A stretch of 33,798 bases of DNA from Phycisphaerae bacterium (GCA_030448225.1 JAUJNJ010000077.1:1-33798); one strand, 5' to 3'. Positions 25,179-33,720 are shown, counted from the first letter of the stretch. Translations and numbers: made by a program. Notes: generated by a model not told the origin, from the letters alone.

Positions 25179-25793
25179 TCATTCGGACTTGAGGAACGCC
25201 GCCCATTCCGCCGGGTGATTCACGTTCGTCCACACTTCGGCCGTCCAATCGGGCGGTGCGGGTAGGGCGGCGAAACCGGCGGGCGTTCCCATCGCCAGGA
25301 GGGAACCGAGCGAGCGACGGCCGGTCGCGAGATGATCGCGAACGACCTCCAGCGCTGCGGCGCGCAGGGCACAGGGGAGCGGTTCGATCGAGTCGTCGCC
25401 TCGACGGGCCGTGACGCCGAGGAGGTCCGGCCGGCCCGCGAGTCGCTCGGCGAGCCAGCGGAACTGGGCGGGCCCGAGTAGCGGCATGTCGACGGGCGCG
25501 ACGACTAGGAGGGGCGTCGTGAGGTGTTCGAGCGCGGTGAGGACGCCGCGGAGCGGGCCGAGGCCGGCGGCGGGGTCGACGACCTCGCGGCCGAAACGGC
25601 GGGCGCCGGGCGGGCGTTCGCGGCCGGGGGCGGTCACGAGCAGCGTCGGGCCGGGCCAGGCGAAGCGGTCGAGCAGGTAGTCGAGGATCGGCCGTCCGCC
25701 GACGCGGAGCGACGCCTTGGGCCGCCCCATGCGCGACCCTTCGCCGCCGGCGAGGACCGCGAGCGTTACGCCGTGATCAGAGGGTTCGTTCAT
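25179..25793 (-). CDS. mobA: molybdenum cofactor guanylyltransferase MobA
   Basis: 204 residues, usual for MobA. It transfers GMP from GTP to molybdopterin, making the guanine-dinucleotide cofactor required by DMSO-reductase-type enzymes such as the FdhF/YdeP-type protein encoded nearby. LAGGEGSRMGRPKASLRVGGRPIL (from residue 14) is the nucleotidyltransferase signature. TLLVTAPGRERPPGAR and GLGPLRGVLTALEHLTTPLLVVAPVDMPLL follow, with the metal-binding Asp in APVDMP. The C-terminal TNVNHPAEWAAF matches the family's N-x-N-T/H-P-E motif. GGAGG lies five bases before the ATG at 25793, so upstream in-frame codons are not used. The pectate lyase on the opposite strand separates it from the fdhF-fdhD operon. 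Confidence 0.92.
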   Translation of the reverse strand: MNEPSDHGVTLAVLAGGEGSRMGRPKASLRVGGRPILDYLLDRFAWPGPTLLVTAPGRERPPGARRFGREVVDPAAGLGPLRGVLTALEHLTTPLLVVAPVDMPLLGPAQFRWLAERLAGRPDLLGVTARRGDDSIEPLPCALRAAALEVVRDHLATGRRSLGSLLAMGTPAGFAALPAPPDWTAEVWTNVNHPAEWAAFLKSE

Positions 25794-26142
25794 GGCACCC
25801 TCCGCGTCGAAGGGCGGTGAAGCAGCGGCATCGTGACGCCGACATGCGGGAGGAGAGCGGCTTGCCGCGGCTACGTCATCGATGTCGCTCCCGCCCATTG
25901 TTCGCGTACGGGGCCGGGCGACGGAGTCTCACGGGCGTAGTTCTCCAACGGCCGCCGCCGCCGCCGCCGCCGCGCCTCATGCTACCGGTCGTGCGTCCCC
26001 GCGGGCAAACGGCGAGCGTGATCGGGCCCGAGGATCGGGACGTCAACGTGCGCCCGGGGAGGCGGCCGCTAAGGTCCGTCGCGGTCGCGCGGGCGCGACG
26101 TGGTGAGATCGAGACGCCGCTCGGCGCAACGGCGGGCGGGGG
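25794..26142. other. intergenic gap with GCC microsatellite
   Basis: About 350 bases between mobA and the aquaporin end. The only structure seen is a (GCC)7 trinucleotide run at 25951-25972. I see no convincing gene. The mobA promoter should lie here but is not identifiable. Confidence 0.5.
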
Positions 26143-26921
26143 CTATTCGGTGGGCTTGTCGGCCTTCTTGACGAACTGGTCGTAGAGCACGGCCGCGAGG
26201 ACGCCGCCGGCGATCCGGCGCGACGACGTAGACCCAGGCGGCGGGGAACCGCCCGGCCACGATCATCGGCCCCGCGCGGCGGGCGGGGTTGGCGGGCGCC
26301 GCCGGAGACGGGTCCGCCGACGAGCACCGCCGCCGCCAGCGCGAAGCCGACGGCCGGGCCGGCGGACTGCGCGGGCGCGCGTTCGTCGGTGGCGACGGAG
26401 ATGACGACGAACACGAGGAGGAACGTGATCAGCGCCTCGGCGAGGAACGCCTGGCCGATCCCCGTGCCCTCGCCCGGCGTGGGCGCGCCGAGCAACGCGT
26501 CGGCCCGGCCGGCGTGGCCGAACATCGCCCACACCGCCAGGGCCGCCAGCACCGCCCCCAGGAGCTGGGCGCCGAGGTAGGCCGCCACGTAGCGGGCGGG
26601 GAACTTTCCCGTCGCGGCCAGCCCGAGGGTGACAGCCGGGTTCAGGTGCGCGCCCGACGCGTGCCCCAGCGCGCTCACGAGCGCCGTCAGCGCCAGGCCG
26701 AACGTGAGCGCGATCGCCAGCAGCTCGAGGACCCGGGGCCCGACCGTCTGGTCGAGCGATGCCGCCGTGGCCACGGCCGTGCCGGCGAGCACGAGCAGGA
26801 ACGTGCCGACCGCCTCGGCGCCGGCGGCGCGGAGCATGTTCCCGCCCAACTCGCTCCCGTACAGACCGGTGGCCGACTTGGGAGCCGGACCGTTGGGAGC
26901 CGGATTGTCATGTGCCGCCAT
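26143..26921 (-). pseudogene. aquaporin/MIP-family channel, frame-broken near the end
   Basis: A six-helix water or glycerol channel. AEAVGTFLLVLAGTAVATAAS, LTFGLALTALVSALGHASGAHLNPAVTLGLA (first NPA box), FPARYVAAYLGAQLLGAVLAALAVWAMFG and FLAEALITFLLVFVVISVATDE read in one frame. An extra base near 26300 shifts into APANPARRAGPMIVAGRFPAAWVYVVAP (second NPA box). An extra G near 26215 shifts again to IAGGVLAAVLYDQFVKKADKPTE and the stop at 26143-26145. Corrected, the protein is about 258 residues, normal for bacterial aquaporins. Both NPA boxes are intact, so a functional channel is likely if the two indels are consensus errors. The start ATG at 26921 has a weak AAGGAG-like element upstream. 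There are no related neighbours. Confidence 0.85.
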
Positions 26922-27293
26922 AGCCGAAACTCCTTCAAGTCACGCCAATCCGTCGCCCGTAGGACCAAACATGGCCCGCGCGGCCGGCCGCGTCTCCCGA
27001 TCCGTTACCCCGCGCCCGGCAGCATGAGCCGCCTCACGTTGGCGGGCAGCCCTCGCAAGTGCGGGGCCACGAGCGTCGGGGACTTCGGCACGAGGCAAAG
27101 GGGGTTGGGCGCGCAGGGGACGAGTCGTTCGACCACACCGGCGGGTCGCGGCAGGCTGCTGTGCCCCGGGGTCAGCGTCTGTGACTCAGGGTTCGTCGAC
27201 GTCAGCCCGTCGGCCGGCGATGCAGGAACCGCGTCTCGCGCGGGGAGAGTCGCGGCGGCACCGCCGGGCGACCCCAGCGTGGCGACACGAAAA
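26922..27293. other. intergenic gap between aquaporin and ilvH terminator
   Basis: About 370 bases. I see no convincing gene or repeat. The aquaporin promoter (minus strand) must lie at its left end. Confidence 0.4.
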
Positions 27294-27320
27294 GGCACGC
27301 CCCGGGGTTCGGGGCGTGCC
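27294..27320 (-). terminator. intrinsic terminator of ilvH
   Basis: GGCACGCCCC (27294-27303) and GGGGCGTGCC (27311-27320) form a perfect 10-bp stem with a seven-base loop. On the minus strand the stem is followed directly by TTTTCGTG. It lies 41 bases after the ilvH stop. Confidence 0.85.
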
Positions 27321-27361
27321 GGCGGCAAGTCGAGTTTGCTGTTGATTCGCGCGGGGCGTCC

Positions 27362-27928
27362 CTACGACGGGGGCAGCGCCGCGGCGGCGGGGGCGTTGAT
27401 GCTGCGCGTGCGCTTGACGCTGCCGGCCGCGCCGGCGGCGGCCTTGCCGTTCTGCATGCCGCGGCCCATCGCGATGACGCCGGTGCGGGCGAGTTCCCGG
27501 ATGCCGTACGGCTTCACGAGCTCGATGAACGCCTCGATCTTCTCGTCGGTGCCGACGAGCTCGACGATCATGCTCTCGGGGGCCACGTCGACCACCTTGC
27601 CGCGGAACAGCGTGACGACCTCGATCACGTCGCCGCGCTGCTCGGTCGTCGCGCCGACGGTGATCAGCGCCAGGTCGCGCTCGATGTACGCCGAGGCCTT
27701 GAAGTCGTGCACGTTGACGACGGGCACGAGCTTGGCCAACTGCTTGCGCACCTGGTCGAGCGTGTTGTCGTCGGCGTCGACGACGACGGTCATGCGCGAG
27801 AGGTCGGGGTTCTCGGTCCGCCCGACGACGAGCGAGTCGATGTTGAACCCGCGGGCCGCGAACATCCCGGCGACGTTGGCCAGGACGCCCGGCTCGTTCA
27901 TCACCAGGGCGGAAATCACGTGGCGCAT
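27362..27928 (-). CDS. ilvH: acetolactate synthase small (regulatory) subunit
   Basis: 188 residues, normal for IlvH/IlvN. It regulates the catalytic subunit IlvB/IlvI of acetolactate synthase, the first common step of branched-chain amino acid synthesis, and gives valine feedback control. RHVISALVMNEPGVLANVAGMFAARGFNIDSLVVGRTENPDLSRMTVVV is the N-terminal ACT domain, with the NEPGVLA valine-binding loop. KLVPVVNVHDF and ERDLALITVGA lead to the C-terminal regulatory domain: VVDVAPESMIVELVGTDEKIEAFIELVKPYGIRELARTGVIAMGRG. The last about 30 residues are a low-complexity A/G/S tail. CAGGAG seven bases before the ATG at 27928 fixes the start. A catalytic-subunit gene is usually adjacent, but none is visible here; the gene is alone with its own terminator. 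Confidence 0.95.
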   Translation of the reverse strand: MRHVISALVMNEPGVLANVAGMFAARGFNIDSLVVGRTENPDLSRMTVVVDADDNTLDQVRKQLAKLVPVVNVHDFKASAYIERDLALITVGATTEQRGDVIEVVTLFRGKVVDVAPESMIVELVGTDEKIEAFIELVKPYGIRELARTGVIAMGRGMQNGKAAAGAAGSVKRTRSINAPAAAALPPS

Positions 27929-28468
27929 GGCGTACTCCTGCTGCAAAGGGCCGGGCAGTGTATCCGATGCGAGCGGCACCGGGCAAGGCGGGGGAGACGC
28001 GCTCGTCGCCGGCACGAATGTTGGGAGGTCGGACGAGCGGATGGACACGAGGACGGGGGAGACACAGGCGGGTCCCGTTGCCGGTCACCGCTTTGGCCGC
28101 CGCCGGGGAGGAAACGTCCGGATCACTTTGCGGCGCTTGAACGGAACGCCGGATCATCCGATGATCGGCGGTCCGATGCTTCCAATCCTTCCGCATCCGA
28201 ACCGTTTTGCGGATCGTGGCGTAGGGGTTCTGTCGGTGCCGGGATGGGCTCCCGGGATCGCGGTCGCGAAGGCTGGTGGGGTTCGGGCTTCTAAGCTCCG
28301 ATAACGAAACGTCTTGCTGCGGCGGGCTTCGCTCTCCCGCGCGGGACGTCCATCCGCCGGCTCGGAGCACGCATCGTGCGAACCGGGCGCGCGAGCATCG
28401 GGGTGATCGCTTTTTGTTGTCCGGCGGTGCAACGCCGCCGGGCCGACCTTCTTCGTGTTGGAGTACAC
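27929..28468. other. intergenic gap upstream of ilvH
   Basis: About 540 bases. I find no convincing gene. The ilvH promoter (minus strand) should lie in the first 150 bases, but I cannot identify it. A small inverted pair (GCACG/CGTGC) near 28367-28378 is too short to interpret. Confidence 0.4.
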
Positions 28469-28678
28469 ATGGAATGCCGAGATTGCGGGTCTGACATGTC
28501 CGCCGATCGGACCTGCCGGTCGTGCCGGGCCCTCGTGCTGAACCGCTGGGCGATGGCCGGCGTCGGGGTCGCCTTCCTGATGGTGCTGACCTGCTACTTC
28601 CCGCAAATCTACGGACCCATGATCGGCGCCGCCGGCGCGACGCTCGCGCTCGCGTTCAACCGCGAATCGGCCAGCTAG
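28469..28678 (+). CDS. zinc-ribbon membrane miniprotein, 69 aa
   Basis: The N-terminus MECRDCGSDMSADRTCRSC carries two CxxC pairs, a probable zinc ribbon. A hydrophobic region follows in two helices, WAMAGVGVAFLMVLTCYF and YGPMIGAAGATLALAF, with a short turn PQIYG, then NRESAS. This layout (cytoplasmic zinc ribbon plus two membrane helices) occurs in many small uncharacterised bacterial proteins. GGAG about seven bases before the ATG at 28469 favours this start over the longer in-frame reading from 28376. It stands alone; function is unknown. It could be overlooked because of its size. Confidence 0.65.
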   Translation: MECRDCGSDMSADRTCRSCRALVLNRWAMAGVGVAFLMVLTCYFPQIYGPMIGAAGATLALAFNRESAS

Positions 28679-29137
28679 CCACACGCGATAGCACGGCGCG
28701 GCCCCCGGCCTGGCCGCCGCGCCGGCTGTTCCCCGCTTCATTTTCGACCGGTGATTGGCGGTCGACGTGCCCGTCACCCCGCCAACCTGCGCTGCCAATT
28801 TGTCCCGCCGCGCCCGCTTCAATTGCTGTGTGTCCGACATTGCGGAAGACAAACCGCGCTTCCGCGCCTCATTTCATCGACATCGGAGCATGAACGCCCG
28901 CGTCTGGCACAATCGTTGCGAAGCCGTATCCCGGCTCGCACGGCCGCGAGAGGCGTGAGGCTAAGTGTCGGCACGGCCAAGTCATCCGTCGATCTTGGTG
29001 ACGGATTCAAACCGTTCCGTCGACTAACAGCGTGCGACGCTTGGTTGTAACTGCAAGTTTTGAAATGGTATCCGCTTCACGGGCTTTGCCGGCGTCGGCA
29101 GGCCGGGGCGGGCTTCAGGGACTCACGGAGAATCGTC
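28679..29137. other. intergenic gap upstream of the GlsB/YeaQ-type gene
   Basis: About 460 bases. It has lower GC than average in parts (CGCTTCATTTTCGACCGG, TTCAATTGCTGTG), but no gene or clear promoter is evident. Confidence 0.4.
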
Positions 29138-29407
29138 ATGAATTTCATCATCTGGCTCGTCGTCGGCGGCATCATCGGTTGGCTCGCCAGCATGGTCATG
29201 AAGACCGACAAGCAGCAGGGCATCATCCTGAACGTCGTCGTCGGCATCGTTGGTGCGTTCATCGGCGGTTTCCTGTTCTCTAACGTCCTCAACAGTAACA
29301 GCATCAACGAAGGGAACTTCAGCATCCCCGCGCTGCTCGTCTCGTTCCTCGGGGCGATCATCCTGCTGGCGATCGTGAACCTGTTCCGCCGCCGCTCGGT
29401 GCGCTAA
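29138..29407 (+). CDS. GlsB/YeaQ/YmgE family stress response membrane protein
   Basis: 89 residues with three membrane helices: FIIWLVVGGIIGWLASMVM (3-21), GIILNVVVGIVGAFIGGFLF (28-47) and ALLVSFLGAIILLAIVNLF (about 64-82). The glycine-rich IGWLAS and VVVGIVGAFIGGFLF blocks are the family signature (transglycosylase-associated protein family). These small inner-membrane proteins are induced by general, acid or osmotic stress in several bacteria; the exact function is unknown. The ATG at 29138 is preceded by GGAG about nine bases away; the upstream in-frame start at 29060 would add a non-hydrophobic tail without family similarity. A strong terminator follows at 29477. Confidence 0.9.
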   Translation: MNFIIWLVVGGIIGWLASMVMKTDKQQGIILNVVVGIVGAFIGGFLFSNVLNSNSINEGNFSIPALLVSFLGAIILLAIVNLFRRRSVR

Positions 29408-29476
29408 CAAGCTGCTCGGTACGCCAAATAAACCCGCGGCGGGACGCCATCTCGCCGATCCGGGAGCGTGAGCATG

Positions 29477-29527
29477 AAACGGCCGGCATCTCTTCCCGAA
29501 CATCGGGTCGAGGTTCCGGCCGTTTTT
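29477..29527 (+). terminator. intrinsic terminator of the GlsB/YeaQ-type gene
   Basis: AAACGGCCGG (29477-29486) and CCGGCCGTTT (29516-29525) form a 10-bp stem. The loop contains its own CCCGA...TCGGG hairpin (29495-29507). The right arm runs into TTTTT (29523-29527). It lies about 70 bases after the stop. Confidence 0.8.
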
Positions 29528-29664
29528 GCCGCAGGTGACGGCGGGGTGTGTTAGAGACGCGGCCCTTCGATGAGCGGTAGCGTCTTCTCTCCGCCGTCGG
29601 GCCTTGCTCAATCGAAATGAGCCGCCGACAAATGCCCGGTACAGGCCGGGAGGCGAACGGGCGG

Positions 29665-30001
29665 TCAGAGGGTGGGCGGAAGCCCGCTGAGGATCTGCAG
29701 GAAGTCGACCGGCTTTTGCAGGACGATGTCGGCCTTCAACCCGCGCGCTCGGGCGATGTGCTCGGGATCGCCGACGCCGGTCACGACGGTCACCCGTGCC
29801 TGCAGGTTCTGGCGGCGAATCGCTTCCAGCACGGTCAAGCCGTTGCCGTCGGGCAGCATGAGGTCGAGCAGGACGACGTCTGGCTTCTCCGCCAGTCGTA
29901 ATAAGGGCAACGGTCGTCACCAGCGACACGTCGTACTTGTAGTGCCGCAGCAGCATCTGCAGGGCGTGGCCGGTCGACGGATCGTCCTCGACCACCAACA
30001 C
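29665..30001 (-). pseudogene. response regulator receiver domain, frame-broken
   Basis: VLVVEDDPSTGHALQMLLRHYKYDVSLVTTVA is the start of a CheY-like receiver (acidic pair EDD). A shift near 29905 leads to LRLAEKPDVVLLDLMLPDGNGLTVLEAIRRQNLQARVTVVTGVGD, with the phospho-acceptor Asp in LLDLMLPDG and the conserved Thr in VVTG, then ADIVLQKPVDFLQIL with the conserved Lys. It ends shortly after, with no output domain. About 112 residues, a normal stand-alone receiver. The start is unclear: GTG at 30001 lacks a ribosome site and upstream in-frame codons stay open. No histidine kinase is near. Confidence 0.75.
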
Positions 30002-30230
30002 GCGGACGTGTGTGGGACTTGGGGGCGACGAATCTGGTGCGGAACGGCGGCGGCCAGGAACACGTTTATCTTGGCGATAAGCAACGGTCCGATCGCCGTT
30101 AAACCCTCGGCGGGTTCACCTCGGAGCCGCCTCAGAACTCGTCTCCGGCGGGGCACCCCCGCGACCCGGCAACCTGCACGGCCGCGCGCGCGCTCGTCGG
30201 GCGAGGATTCACTTGCCGACGAATGGTCGC

Positions 30231-30865
30231 GCGACTCGTGCGGTCGGACCTCTGACCTACTCATCGAGATTTTGACGTCCCGCCATGAGCGGGAATGGAT
30301 GTGTGGATCCCCAAGACGTTATCGGCCGCACGCGGTTGTTAGCCGAAGCCCTCTGCGTCGCAAAGGGCTTCGCCTCGGATGGCCGCGGTTTCCGCCGTTC
30401 TCGTTGCGGCCTTCGCCGCGGTCGTCGATCCGGGCTTGCTCAATCGCCCTCGGCGTCGCCACCGGACGTCGCGGCCTCGCCGCCGGACGATGCGCCCCTC
30501 GGCCCCGGCCGCCGCCGACGGGACGGGCGTCGTCGCCCTGCGCGCGTCGCTCCGGGCCCGGCCGCCGGCCTTGGCGCCGCTGCCTGCATGCCCGCCATCG
30601 CGACCTCGTGGTCGTGCTCGACGTGCCGGGCGACTCGTGGTCGGACCTTTCTACTCATCCGATTTTGACGTCGCCCGGATGGATGTGTGGCAAGACGTTA
30701 CGCTGCACGCGCGGATCGGCAAGCCGAAGAACTGCTGGCCGCGGTTTCTGGGTGTCGTTCTCGATCGGCCCTCGTTCGAGTGCTCGGATCGGCGTCGCCA
30801 CCGGACGTCGCGGCCTCGCCGCCGGATGCCGCTGAGCCTGACGCCGCTGCCGATGCCCGCCATCG
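30231..30865. repeat. degenerate direct duplication of about 230-380 bp
   Basis: Two copies follow each other. GCGACTCGTG and the following TCGGACCT...CTACTCATC...GATTTTGACGTC...GGATGTGTGG...CAAGACGTTA occur at 30231-30320 and again at 30630-30700. A 37-bp stretch is identical at 30451-30487 and 30790-30826. ATGCCCGCCATCGC occurs near 30590 and 30855. The second copy is shorter by about 60 bp between the first two shared blocks. The copies continue into the 3' end of the GlcG/HbpS-type gene, so the duplication may have damaged it. Order and spacing suggest an old local duplication. Confidence 0.7.
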
Positions 30866-31476
30866 CCGGTGTTCATCGTGCCGCCGGCGTCGAAGTAGCG
30901 GGAACGTAGACCAAGCCCTTGTTCGAGTGCTCGATCTTGGCCTGCCGATCTTGAGCGGGCGGTCTTGGCCTTCTTGATCGAGATGTCGATGCTGCCGAGC
31001 CACGCCCGTCCATCCGGGCGAAGCCCTTCAGGTTGCCGCCGGCGTCGACGATCGCGATGTCCATCTTCGTGTTGATCTCGCCCGCCTTGCGCGCCCGCGG
31101 CCTCGAGGGCGGCGTGGGCCTGATCGAGCGTGATGTCGCCGGGCATCGTCTTGCCGCCGCGGTCGGCTTGGGCGGCGGTCTCGGCCCGGGCGGCGCCTTG
31201 CTGCTGCGCCGCGCCCTGCTGATCGGTGCCCTGCGCTTGGGCGGTGTCCGCAATGACTCTGGTCGAGCCGCGAAGAACGCGTTCGACCGCGTCCGGCTCG
31301 CGGCGGAACTCCGTCTTGGCGTCGCTGCCGAAGTCGGCCGGCGGGTTGCCGATGTCGTCCTGATTCGCCGCGGCGGGCCGCTCCTGGGCCCCGGCCTGGC
31401 CGGACGACGTGTACGAGATCAACCCCGCGGCGAGCAGCGCCGCGAGCGCGGCCCGGCTACAGATCCACTTTGACAT
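30655..31476 (-). pseudogene. secreted GlcG/HbpS-type haem-binding-domain protein, frame-broken and 3'-disrupted
   Basis: The N-terminus (KWICSRAALAALLAAGLISYTSSGQAGAQ) is a signal peptide, followed by a polar Q/A-rich linker to about residue 105. PGDITLDQAHAALEAAGA starts the GlcG/HbpS-type domain. After a shift near 31095 it continues as EINTKMDIAIVDAGGNLKGFARMDG, then in another frame WLGSIDISIKKAKTAR, then IEHSNKGLVYVP: these are the standard blocks of the family, in order. The C-terminal 'GAIGVSG' part is not recognisable; the sequence there enters the duplicated segment at 30231-30865, and the frame stays open to 30655. The ATG at 31476 has AAGGAG upstream. The family binds or degrades haem, or acts in glycolate-linked systems; the role here is unknown. 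The 3' boundary is uncertain. Confidence 0.65.
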
Positions 31477-31744
31477 GCTTCGACTCCTTTTCCCTGTTCG
31501 TTCGAAACCCGACTTCGACATGGCGGCGCGCCGCGGCAGTTCCAACTCGTGAGCCGGGCATCGTTTCAGACGCACGCCGGGAGTGCACCGACCTCGCCGT
31601 GAGGCGTCCCCGACAGGGTCGCCCTCGGCTCCGGGCCCGATATCGCGACGCCGCCCGCCGCGCCAAGCGGGGCCATTGAAGCACACGCCCCGGCCGGACG
31701 AAAGGGGCGAAAAGTGAAACCTCCCGGGCCGCCTCCCGTCTATA

Positions 31745-31767
31745 CGGGCGGGACGCGCCCGCTTTTT
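31745..31767 (+). terminator. terminator-like hairpin upstream of the Q-rich membrane protein
   Basis: CGGGCG (31745-31750) and CGCCCG (31756-31761) pair around GGACG and are followed by CTTTTT (31762-31767). It lies about 100 bases before the start codon and just upstream of the predicted promoter. There is no clear plus-strand gene directly upstream to terminate, so it may insulate the gene from read-through. Confidence 0.5.
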
Positions 31768-31769
31768 CG

Positions 31770-31797
31770 TTGTGCCGGACCCGGCGTGTCGTACAAT
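31770..31797 (+). promoter_or_regulatory. predicted promoter of the Q-rich membrane protein
   Basis: TACAAT (31792-31797) matches the -10 consensus at 5/6. TTGTGC (31770-31775), 16 bases upstream, is a weak -35. The start codon is 67 bases downstream. Prediction from consensus only. Confidence 0.35.
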
Positions 31798-31863
31798 TCG
31801 GCGTCGCGATGCGGACGGTCGTCCGCGCCGCCGACGCACCCGCCGCCCAGGGAGGGCCTTGCC

Positions 31864-33720
31864 ATGAGTCGACTCGATCACCACGTCGCCCGCGTCCAGG
31901 CGAAGCTCACGCTCTCGACGCTGCTCGGCGCGCTCGCCTGGGCCCTCTTCGGGTTCGCCGCCGCCGTGCTGCTGGCGATCCTGGCGTATAAGCTGTTCCG
32001 CCTCGAGCTGCCGCGCCCGATGGTCTTCTTCTGGTCGGGGCTCGGCGTCAGCGTGGTCGGCGCCGTCGCCTACGCGATCTGGCGGCGGCCGACCGCGCAC
32101 GAGGCGGCGGTCGCGATCGACGACAAACTGGCGCTGAAGGAGAAGTTCAGCACCGCCCTGTACGTCCGCCCGAGCACCGACCCGTTCGCCGCCGCCGCCG
32201 TGCGCGACGCCGAGCGGACGGCCGAGTCGGTCAACCTGCACAACCAGTTCCCGCTGAAGCTCCCGCGCCACGCGACGCTCACGATCGTCGCCGCCGTCGT
32301 CGCGCTGGCCGCCACGTGGCTGCCCGCGTTCGACCTGTTCGGCGCCGACGAGCGCGCCCGCAAGGCCGCCGCGGCCGAGCGCGAGCAGGTCGCGGTCAAG
32401 GACGAGGTGAAGAAGGCGCTCGCCGAGATCGCCACCGCCCCGCCGGCCGTCGAGGAGAACGAGCAGATCAAGACCGCCAAGCGCGACCTGGAGAACCTGC
32501 TCCGCCGCCCGATCAAGGAGCCGGCCAAGGCCCGCAGCACCGCGCTCAAGGCGCTGCAGGACGTGGAGTCGATCAAGCAGAAGATCAAGGACGCCAGCAG
32601 CTTCGCCAAGGCCGCGAACGAGATGAAGATGTTCCGCTCGATGAAGGGCCCGCAGGACGAGAGCGGCCCGGTCGGCGAGGCCCACAAGCAGATCAAGGAA
32701 GGCAAGTTCAGCGAGGCGGTCGACAACCTGACGGCGGCCACAAAGAAGTTCGACGCGATGGACCAAAAGGAGAAGGAAAAGGCCGCCGAGCAGATGAAGC
32801 AGCTCGCCCAGAACATGCAGCAGATGGCCAACGACCCGAAGGTGCAGCAGCAGATGCAGAAGCAACTGCAGCAGCTCGGCGCCAACCAGCAGCAGGCGGC
32901 GCAGATGGCCAAGGCGATGCAGCAGGCCGCCAACGGCGACAAGAAGGCCCAGCAGCAACTGCAGCAGATGGCCAACCAGATGCAGCAGCAGATGAACAAC
33001 GGCCAGGGCCCCAACGCCGCCCAGCAGCAGCAGGTGCAGCAGATGCTGCAACAGCTCCAGCAGCAGGCCAACGCCCAGCAGAACGCCGCGAACATGGCGC
33101 AGGCGGCCCAGCAGATGGCCAAGGCGATGCAGCAGGGCGCCCAACAGGCGCAACAGGGCCAGCAGGGGCAACAGCAGCAGGGCCAGCAGAACCAGCAGAA
33201 CGCCCAGGCGATGAACGGCGGCCAGCAGGCGATGCAGCAGGCGATCCAGCAGATGCAGGCGCAGAACCAGGCCGCCCAGGCCGCCGCCGCCCAGCAGGGG
33301 CAGCAGCCCGGCCAACAGGGCCAGCAGGGGCAACAGGGCCAGCAGGGACAAGGCCAGGGCCAGAACGGGCAGGACCAGGGGCCGAACGCCAACGGCAACC
33401 CGAACCCCGGCCAAGGCCAGAACGGCGATCAGGGCGGCCAGGGCGGGTTCGCCCAGGCGTCCGGCGGGCGGCCGAAGGGCGAGGAGACGCCGTTCGACAT
33501 CAAGCAGGAGGTCGCGCCGTCGCAGACCGACGAGAAGGGCAAGATCCTCGCCAGCTCGTTCGTCAAGGCCGCCTCCGAGCGCGGCGAGAGCAAGGCGGGC
33601 CTCCGCGAGGTGATCGAGCGCGAGTACAACGAGTCGACCGACGAGGTCGAGCAGGACCGGGTTCCCGCCCAGGCGCAGAAGGCCGTGAAGGATTACTTCG
33701 ACTCGGTCAAGGACCAGTAG
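31864..33720 (+). CDS. membrane protein with three N-terminal helices, coiled coil and Q-rich region
   Basis: 618 residues, intact. Three membrane helices lie near 17-42, 53-73 and 138-158; between the second and third, HEAAVAIDDKLALKEKFSTAL and DAERTAESVNLHNQFPLKLP form a charged helical segment. Residues about 165-310 are a K/E/A-rich coiled coil (RKAAAAEREQVAVKDEVKKAL). Residues about 315-470 are dominated by Q, M and A in helical patterns (QQMANDPKVQQQMQKQLQQL), then about 470-545 by GQ repeats (GQQGQQ...). The last 60 residues are charged (SASFVKAASERGESKAGL-like, KAVKDYFDSVKDQ). The layout resembles large planctomycete membrane proteins with Q-rich cytoplasmic or periplasmic tails, related to the DUF4175 style of architecture, though I cannot assign the family firmly. 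GGGAGGG eight bases before the ATG fixes the start. The role is unknown; a scaffold is conceivable. Confidence 0.85.
   Translation: MSRLDHHVARVQAKLTLSTLLGALAWALFGFAAAVLLAILAYKLFRLELPRPMVFFWSGLGVSVVGAVAYAIWRRPTAHEAAVAIDDKLALKEKFSTALYVRPSTDPFAAAAVRDAERTAESVNLHNQFPLKLPRHATLTIVAAVVALAATWLPAFDLFGADERARKAAAAEREQVAVKDEVKKALAEIATAPPAVEENEQIKTAKRDLENLLRRPIKEPAKARSTALKALQDVESIKQKIKDASSFAKAANEMKMFRSMKGPQDESGPVGEAHKQIKEGKFSEAVDNLTAATKKFDAMDQKEKEKAAEQMKQLAQNMQQMANDPKVQQQMQKQLQQLGANQQQAAQMAKAMQQAANGDKKAQQQLQQMANQMQQQMNNGQGPNAAQQQQVQQMLQQLQQQANAQQNAANMAQAAQQMAKAMQQGAQQAQQGQQGQQQQGQQNQQNAQAMNGGQQAMQQAIQQMQAQNQAAQAAAAQQGQQPGQQGQQGQQGQQGQGQGQNGQDQGPNANGNPNPGQGQNGDQGGQGGFAQASGGRPKGEETPFDIKQEVAPSQTDEKGKILASSFVKAASERGESKAGLREVIEREYNESTDEVEQDRVPAQAQKAVKDYFDSVKDQ

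Noticed and set aside
30285..30668. Plus-strand frame of 127 codons in the duplicated segment
   Set aside because: No family pattern or ribosome site, and the frame is not kept between the two copies.
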